Shown: in pieces, positions 21,930 through 26,035 of the stretch | Layout of the letters: every line of letters begins with the position of its first letter | Numbering within the stretch: position 1 is the stretch's first letter | NCBI RefSeq assembly: GCF_938029845.1 | Contig: NZ_CALHGG010000005.1 | Span: 1 to 26,035, forward strand | Origin: an uncultured Capnocytophaga sp. | GTDB lineage: Bacteria > Bacteroidota > Bacteroidia > Flavobacteriales > Flavobacteriaceae | Direction: 5' to 3' | Length of the DNA: 26,035 nucleotides | Program-made: the position numbers and the translations under genes | Notes under the pieces: generated by a model | Told to the model about the DNA's origin: nothing | The model's database searches: none | The model's input: only the letters and a program-made list of their open reading frames with translations

Positions 21930-22101
21930 CTAAATGAGGAGAAAAACTGGGAAAAGGCTAAGGAACTCATCAAATAAGAAGGCTATGAGAAGACTATCTA
22001 TATTACCGATAGTCAAAACATAGAAGATAATAAGCAGGTAATAGAACAAGAGCATATATACACTATAGATTTAGATAAGATAGAATACCGAAGAAAAAGA
22101 T
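21930..22101 (+). pseudogene. Fragment of a relaxase 3' end
   Basis: The final 57 codons and stop of a relaxase gene, without the rest. Compared with the intact copy in the same frame there are eight synonymous changes, three amino-acid changes (K to E, V to I, Q to H) and one nonsense change (CAA to TAA at codon 16 of the fragment). This excess of silent changes means the sequence diverged while still under protein-level selection, probably in a related element, before arriving here by recombination. Confidence 0.85.
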
Positions 22102-22110
22102 AAAAAATAA

Positions 22111-22142
22111 TTTGCTTGTTTCATTTTTTTATTGTATTTTTG
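22111..22142 (+). promoter_or_regulatory. Promoter of candidate small RNA B
   Basis: TTTG (22111-22114), 20 bp, TATTTTTG (22135-22142). The spacing equals that of promoter A, and the -7 box still fits TAnnTTTG despite two changes. Confidence 0.72.
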
Positions 22143-22147
22143 CAGCG

Positions 22148-22306
22148 CAACATTGAGGTGATTAAGGTTATTATGGAGGACTTTTGCATTAACGTATAGA
22201 AAGAATATCCTAATAATGTTACCACCAAGTAATCATAGATGTTTCCTCATACTGGTCGTTTGAGGAAGTGCTTAAAACCGCTTGCTCCATGTAAGCGGTT
22301 TTTATT
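22148..22306 (+). ncRNA. Candidate small RNA B, about 160 nt
   Basis: It is bounded by a promoter and an intrinsic terminator, like RNA A, but has an unrelated, longer body. Within it TTCCTCA (22234-22240) can pair with TGAGGAA (22261-22267 region). The only ATG frame in the body encodes 8 residues (MEDFCINV), so a protein product is unlikely. The contrast between a shared frame and a different body suggests two regulators with separate targets or specificities. Confidence 0.5.
22274..22304 (+). terminator. Intrinsic terminator of small RNA B
   Basis: AAAACCGCTT (22274-22283) pairs with AAGCGGTTTT (22293-22302). Relative to terminator A, one G-C pair has become A-T by changes on both strands, so the stem has been preserved while the sequence changed. 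The loop GCTCCATGT is identical. Confidence 0.88.
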
Positions 22307-22423
22307 TTACCCTAAAAATCTAATCTATTTTTAGCCTTTTAAATCATTTAAATAAATATTATATTTAAACACAATAGTAATAAATATTATTTTTTATTTA
22401 GGTTTCATGTATGAACTCCGCTA

Positions 22424-22454
22424 TTGTTTTAAATATCAAAGTAGTATAATTTTG
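22424..22454 (+). promoter_or_regulatory. Promoter of the replication block
   Basis: TTG (22424-22426), 20 bp, TAATTTTG (22447-22454). Transcription would start near 22460, leaving a very short leader before the ATG at 22474. The palindrome variant at 22355-22365 lies about 59 bp upstream. Confidence 0.68.
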
Positions 22455-22473
22455 CAAGAAATAATTATATATA

Positions 22474-22809
22474 ATGTATCAGTTATTACATCAGTTAGAA
22501 AAAGAGTATTATTATTTTAATTTAAGGAATAAGATAGGAGATATATATGCTCCTAAAATAAATGGAGAAGGCGATATATCAGGGTTCAATATGTTGATTG
22601 CTATCTTGTTTGCAAGCAATCATCGGTTATCAGGAGAATTTACCACAACCTCTTATTTAGAAGAAAATGAAATTCCTTTTAAAAGAGACTGTCCCAAAGT
22701 AGCTTTCGTTGATTTTAAAATAACCAATACAATTCTATTTCTAAAAGACCAAATAAATAAGCTCATCGGGGACTTTCAACAAGATAGGGAGGAGGGAGAG
22801 GAGATTTGA
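22474..22809 (+). CDS. Hypothetical protein before dnaB, 111 residues
   Basis: No family was recognised. It is predicted soluble, with an aromatic N-terminus (MYQLLHQLEKEYYYFNLRNK), a hydrophobic middle (FNMLIAILFASN) and an acidic, helical C-terminus (KDQINKLIGDFQQDREEGEE). It is the first gene behind the replication promoter and lies 30 bp before the helicase, so a helicase-loader or replication accessory role is possible by position only. Confidence 0.7.
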   Translation: MYQLLHQLEKEYYYFNLRNKIGDIYAPKINGEGDISGFNMLIAILFASNHRLSGEFTTTSYLEENEIPFKRDCPKVAFVDFKITNTILFLKDQINKLIGDFQQDREEGEEI

Positions 22810-22839
22810 CAAAATATAATTTTATAAGATGATAATTGT

Positions 22840-24165
22840 ATGCAAAACAGACCTAAACCTAACAACACTGATTTAGAAGAAGTGGTACTTGGAGGTATGC
22901 TTAATGAACAAAGGGGAATTGCTGCATTCGTAGAGGTGGTAAAAGACACGAATGTTTTTTATAATCCTAAAAACGCCATAATTTACGAAGCTATTCTTTC
23001 TCTATACAAAACATCTAAAGCAATAGATATACTAACCGTTAGTGATGTTTTAAGGAGAAGAGGGAAGCTCAAGGAAATAGATGGAAGCGCACACCTTGTT
23101 TTCCTCACTCAAAAGGGCTACTCCTCTGCTCATATAGAATATCACGCCCAAATCCTATTAAGATTATACGTTAGACGAAAAAGTATAGAAGCAGGTTATG
23201 AACTTATGGAAAAATCCTATGATGATGAAACAGATGTTTATGAGATATTAGATAACTCATATAAGGAACTTGATAAAGTATCAGATTGGCTGTCAATCAA
23301 ACAGCCTAAAGAAATAGGCGATTATTTGGAAGAGGTGCTAAAACCCAAATCTGAGAGGGGAGGAATACCTATGGCAATAAGTGATGTTAATATCAGATTA
23401 AACGGTTATCAGCCTAGTGATTTTATTGTTATAGCAGGGCGTCCATCAATGGGAAAGACCGCATACGCTTTGAATGATGCCTTACATCAGGCAAGATTAG
23501 GTTTTCCTATAGGTATATTCTCCCTTGAGATGAACGCCCGACAGCTTACAGCGAGATTGTTTGCCAATTATGCAGGAATAGATAGTAATAAACTATCTTT
23601 TGGAACGCTATCTAAGAGCGAAATAGATACAGCCGTAAGAGAACAGCCTTTTTTCAGTGAACTGCCTTTGTACATTGACGATGAACCCTCGCTTTCTTTG
23701 TTATCTCTTAAAATCAAAGCAAAAAAGTGGGTAAGAGAGAAAGATGTTAAAGCTATTTATATTGATTACCTACAGCTGATTAATAACAATCAAAAAGGAC
23801 GCACACGAGACCAAGAAATTAGTGAGATTTCTCGCACTCTTAAAGGACTTGCTAAGGAATTAGATATACCTATTATTGCCCTTTCTCAACTCTCTCGTAA
23901 TGTAGATACAAGAGCGGATAAAAGACCTATGCTCTCCGACCTTCGAGAGTCTGGAGCTATAGAACAGGACGCAGATTGTGTTATTTTCTTATATCGTCCC
24001 GAATACTATAAAATAGACCAATGGGAAGATAGCACCCCGACCACTAACGAAGTGGAAGTTATCATTTCTAAGTTTCGTAATGGTACAACTGGAGGGGTAA
24101 TTGCAGGCTGCCAATTGCAGTATATGCGCTTTTTTGAAAGGGGAGGACAATACAACACTCTCTAA
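22840..24165 (+). CDS. Replicative DNA helicase (DnaB family)
   Basis: This hexameric 5'-3' helicase would unwind the element at its fork. The N-terminal DnaB domain is visible from DLEEVVLGGMLNEQ to about residue 120, including AHIEYHAQIL. A linker and the RecA-like motor domain follow: GRPSMGKTA (Walker A, about 200-208), SLEMNARQL, IYIDYLQLI (Walker B, Asp309), ALSQLSR and the C-terminal SGAIEQDADCVIFLYRPEYY. The length of 441 residues is slightly short for chromosomal DnaB, and the N-terminus lacks the usual extension, fitting an element-encoded copy. It is read with the small upstream gene. Confidence 0.95.
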   Translation: MQNRPKPNNTDLEEVVLGGMLNEQRGIAAFVEVVKDTNVFYNPKNAIIYEAILSLYKTSKAIDILTVSDVLRRRGKLKEIDGSAHLVFLTQKGYSSAHIEYHAQILLRLYVRRKSIEAGYELMEKSYDDETDVYEILDNSYKELDKVSDWLSIKQPKEIGDYLEEVLKPKSERGGIPMAISDVNIRLNGYQPSDFIVIAGRPSMGKTAYALNDALHQARLGFPIGIFSLEMNARQLTARLFANYAGIDSNKLSFGTLSKSEIDTAVREQPFFSELPLYIDDEPSLSLLSLKIKAKKWVREKDVKAIYIDYLQLINNNQKGRTRDQEISEISRTLKGLAKELDIPIIALSQLSRNVDTRADKRPMLSDLRESGAIEQDADCVIFLYRPEYYKIDQWEDSTPTTNEVEVIISKFRNGTTGGVIAGCQLQYMRFFERGGQYNTL

Positions 24166-24168
24166 AGA

Positions 24169-24203
24169 GAATACTCCCCTCCTTTTTGAGGAGGGGAATA
24201 TTC
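24169..24203. terminator. Strong hairpin after dnaB, terminator or processing site
   Basis: TCCCCTCCT (24175-24183) pairs with AGGAGGGGA (24189-24197) around TTTTG. After one mismatch the outer GAATA/TATTC pairs extend it. No long T-run follows, so it may be a processing or stabilising hairpin, or the end point for a minus-strand transcript. Confidence 0.6.
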
Positions 24204-24254
24204 TACTATAAGAATAGTAATAAAAATAATAATATTGAAAATTAAAAATCGGGG

Positions 24255-24286
24255 CAAAGGTACAACAAAAATTTGAGTTATGACAA
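24255..24286 (-). promoter_or_regulatory. Minus-strand promoter without a downstream gene
   Basis: On the minus strand, TTG (complement of 24284-24286), 21 bp, TACCTTTG (complement of 24255-24262), followed by CCCCG. It points into the dnaB 3' end and the hairpin at 24169-24203, where no minus-strand gene exists, so a short RNA of about 80 nt is a possible product. Confidence 0.5.
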
Positions 24287-24483
24287 CACAAGAAAAAGTA
24301 TTATACATCATTGACCTATTAGAGCTATCAGATACACAAGTAGGACGAGCCATTGGAAAGAATAAATCTACAGTGGCTCACAAAAGACGTAATATTGGCT
24401 TTAATAAATTTACAGAGGAGAATTTTAAAAGCCTAAGAGATGCCTATATAGAAAAATTAGATAAGATTAAACAATTAAAATAA
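24280..24483 (+). CDS. Small helix-turn-helix protein, probable replication regulator
   Basis: This 67-residue protein is mostly one HTH domain: LLELSDTQVGRAIGKNKSTV is the first helix, turn and recognition helix, followed by AHKRRNIGFNKFTEENFKSL. It probably binds DNA as a dimer. It lies 7 bp before the initiator gene and shares its intergenic region with a minus-strand promoter, so a copy-number repressor or co-regulator of rep is likely by context. The exact target is unknown. Confidence 0.72.
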   Translation: MTTQEKVLYIIDLLELSDTQVGRAIGKNKSTVAHKRRNIGFNKFTEENFKSLRDAYIEKLDKIKQLK

Positions 24484-24490
24484 CAGAAAC

Positions 24491-25816
24491 ATGGAAAATT
24501 TCAAACCTTTTTCTAAAAACAATGAAGAACAAGCGGGTCAAAAGAAAAACAAAAATACACCCCTTATTTTAACTGATGAAGAAACAACCACAACTGAACA
24601 ACCTGCTCCCTCTCAAATTTTATTGCCTTATAAAAATGCAGAAGGGAAAGTAACTCAATTGAGGTTTGATTTTGGGCAGGAGTATGAACCCCCTTTGTTA
24701 CAAAAGAAATCTCATAGGAAAATAGCTAAGGTATATAAAGAAATTCCTGCTAATGTAGATTTTCTTTTTTTTGGAAATGAATTTGTTGATGAATTTCTCT
24801 TGGACAGAGAAGCTACAATATTGACCACGAATGCCTTAAAAATCATTTTTAATATTATCTCTCAACTTAGACAAGAACAATTTCAAAGTCAAAATGTGCA
24901 GAAACTAGACCTTTTTGAAAATGAATTTACATACGAAGATGATGTTTTTGCACAGATAAAAATAAAAAACAGCCTAATAACACGAGACTCTATTTCTCTT
25001 AGAAAGGCATACGAATTGTTAGAGGGGTATAGAAAAGGGTGGTATAATATAACAAGGAGAGATGGACGAAAAATAAAAGTATATGGTGGTCTTGTAAGTA
25101 GTATTGCTTATGAAGAAAAGGGATATACCACCTTTTTAATAAGTGGATATTGGGTTAAAAAACTTATAATCATAGATAGCTATAACAAGCAACTCTATAA
25201 ATTGGCTTATAATGTACGTACAGTAAAACCTATTCTTTTTGCTTTTTGGTTATCTAAAATACCAATGGAGGGAACAAAAGTGAAATTAGAGACCTTAAAC
25301 GCCCACTTTGACGTGAAATATGCCACAGCAAGGGATATGTGTAAGGGTTTTTTGAAGGGAATAAGAGACAATTTAAATAGATTTAATTACAAATCGTTTA
25401 ATTATAACTATATAGGAGACATCATAACTATTAAACCATATCTAACAAATATCATTGATAAAGAAGCCACTATAGAAGATACTACTAAAGAAAAAATAGA
25501 GGGAGACTATCAAATGCGTTATTTTAAAGATAGACATCAATTGAGTGATGAGGAAATGAAAGGAATAGAATTCATCTATGAGCATGGAAAAGAGGACAAG
25601 AAAATCATTACAGGAGGATATAAAAGATTTGTTGAATTTTGCAGAGAGCGCAAAGAGAAAACGACGGATTATATAGGAGTTTCTTTTTTAGAGAAGCTCC
25701 AATATTTTGTTGAAATAGAATATCACGAACTTTACAAGAACAACAAACACGCTCCAACGAAATGTCCTATAAAAGTTTTCTTTTCAAAAGAGGAATTTTC
25801 AGACGCGAAATTTTAA
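24491..25816 (+). CDS. Plasmid replication initiator, RepB/Rep_3 type
   Basis: This 441-residue protein would bind the iterons downstream and open the origin. A polar, Pro/Thr-rich N-terminal tail (residues 1-50) precedes two winged-helix-like halves. The first contains ATILTTNALKIIFNIISQLR and DSISLRKAYELLEGYRKGWY. The second contains PILFAFWLSKIPMEG and KVKLETLNAHFDVKYATARD with the following helix FLKGIRDNLNRF. These fit a Rep_3-type initiator, longer than usual because of its N- and C-terminal extensions. It follows the HTH gene by 7 bp. The neighbouring iteron array strongly supports the role. Confidence 0.85.
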   Translation: MENFKPFSKNNEEQAGQKKNKNTPLILTDEETTTTEQPAPSQILLPYKNAEGKVTQLRFDFGQEYEPPLLQKKSHRKIAKVYKEIPANVDFLFFGNEFVDEFLLDREATILTTNALKIIFNIISQLRQEQFQSQNVQKLDLFENEFTYEDDVFAQIKIKNSLITRDSISLRKAYELLEGYRKGWYNITRRDGRKIKVYGGLVSSIAYEEKGYTTFLISGYWVKKLIIIDSYNKQLYKLAYNVRTVKPILFAFWLSKIPMEGTKVKLETLNAHFDVKYATARDMCKGFLKGIRDNLNRFNYKSFNYNYIGDIITIKPYLTNIIDKEATIEDTTKEKIEGDYQMRYFKDRHQLSDEEMKGIEFIYEHGKEDKKIITGGYKRFVEFCRERKEKTTDYIGVSFLEKLQYFVEIEYHELYKNNKHAPTKCPIKVFFSKEEFSDAKF

Positions 25817-25824
25817 CATTCTCG

Positions 25825-26035
25825 TTGCAAGATTGCACACCCCACTTGCAAGATTGCACACCCCACAACGGCTAAAACAGCCGTTTTTTTAATTGTTTTT
25901 TAAGATTTGTTGCAAGAAAGTCCACCCCAATTGCAAGATTGCACACCCCACAGCAACCCAAAAGTGTTAAAGAGGGGTTTGTTGCAAGATTGCACACCCC
26001 ACAGTTGCAAGATTGCACACCCCACAGTTGCAAGA
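25825..26035 (+). repeat. Iteron array of the replication origin
   Basis: The 21-bp direct repeat begins TTGCAAGATTGCACACC and ends CCAC. Exact copies start at 25825, 25846, 25931, 25982 and 26005. A variant starts at 25910 (TTGCAAGAAAGTCCACCC) and a truncated copy at 26028, where the window ends. Spacings are 21, 64, 21, 51, 23 and 23 bp, mostly near two helical turns. Such arrays bind the initiator beside its gene. The array continues to the right by an unknown amount. Confidence 0.92.
25867..25890 (+). terminator. Intrinsic terminator of rep, inside the iteron array
   Basis: AACGGCT (25867-25873) pairs with AGCCGTT (25879-25885) around AAAAC and is followed by TTTTT. It separates the first pair of iterons from the rest. 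Confidence 0.88.

Larger units (their letters stand above)
21925..22400. repeat. Tandem duplication, copy 2
   Basis: Second copy of the 21547-21923 segment. The relaxase fragment, promoter, terminator and palindrome are retained, but the stretch between promoter and terminator is about 130 bp here against about 30 bp in copy 1. Confidence 0.88.

Noticed and set aside
25825..26035. CRISPR-like short repeats at the right end
   Set aside because: The 21-bp units are partly contiguous or separated by 2 bp and lie behind a replication initiator, so iterons explain them better.

Overview
The window reads as part of a Flavobacteriia chromosome, probably Capnocytophaga or a close relative (inferred, not proven), carrying a large plasmid-like mobilizable element. 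The lineage call rests on Bacteroidetes-type promoters (TTG or TTTG, about 20 bp, then TAnnTTTG), A-rich leaders without Shine-Dalgarno sites, and the chromosomal trio dut, DUF4292 lipoprotein, EnvC-like protein at the left end.

Layout. Positions 1-2917 are ordinary chromosome: dUTPase, a DUF4292 lipoprotein and a coiled-coil LytM (EnvC-like) protein, closed by a strong terminator. Positions 2918-3465 are a junction-like spacer holding what looks like the last codons of a seryl-tRNA synthetase gene. A Dam-type adenine methylase follows (3522-4418). From about 4430 the DNA becomes very A+T-rich, and most genes lie on the + strand. 4575-11432 holds ParA, hypothetical proteins, a solitary C5 cytosine methylase, a Fic protein flanked by two paralogous 56-residue membrane proteins that are absent from a 60-residue ORF cut-off, and an SPFH-like lipoprotein. 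11441-11490 can fold as a miniature tRNA-like element. 11515-15533 is a phage-like cargo block: MazG-like, ASCH, YopX and four paralogous NYPxWLV proteins. 15565-21725 is the DNA-processing block: a TOPRIM primase-like protein, a minus-strand gene, a 1-kb non-coding region with 146-bp tandem repeats and an oriT-like hairpin, a BfmA/BtgA-like mobilization protein, two tandem paralogs, and a large relaxase candidate. 21733-22306 carries two duplicated promoter-terminator cassettes that look like small RNA genes, together with a broken second copy of the relaxase 3' end. 22474-26035 is the replication module: a hypothetical gene, DnaB-type helicase, a small HTH protein, a RepB/Rep_3-type initiator and a 21-bp iteron array that runs off the window.

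Working together: initiator, iterons, helicase and primase would replicate the element; ParA would partition it; the mob genes and oriT-like region would allow transfer by a helper conjugation system; the two methylases would protect against restriction; the phage-like genes are accessory cargo. No integrase, transposase, ParB, restriction endonuclease, rRNA, canonical tRNA or CRISPR array was recognised.

Most interesting signals: (i) the relaxase C-terminal half is colinear with the stand-alone primase but has lost the TOPRIM catalytic residues; (ii) the duplicated small-RNA cassettes keep their terminator stem through a compensatory G-C to A-T change; (iii) the 146-bp repeats share TAATATA-type sites with the region upstream of the BfmA-like gene; (iv) a repeated AATATCATATT palindrome lies upstream of several genes; (v) the tRNA-like mini-structure.
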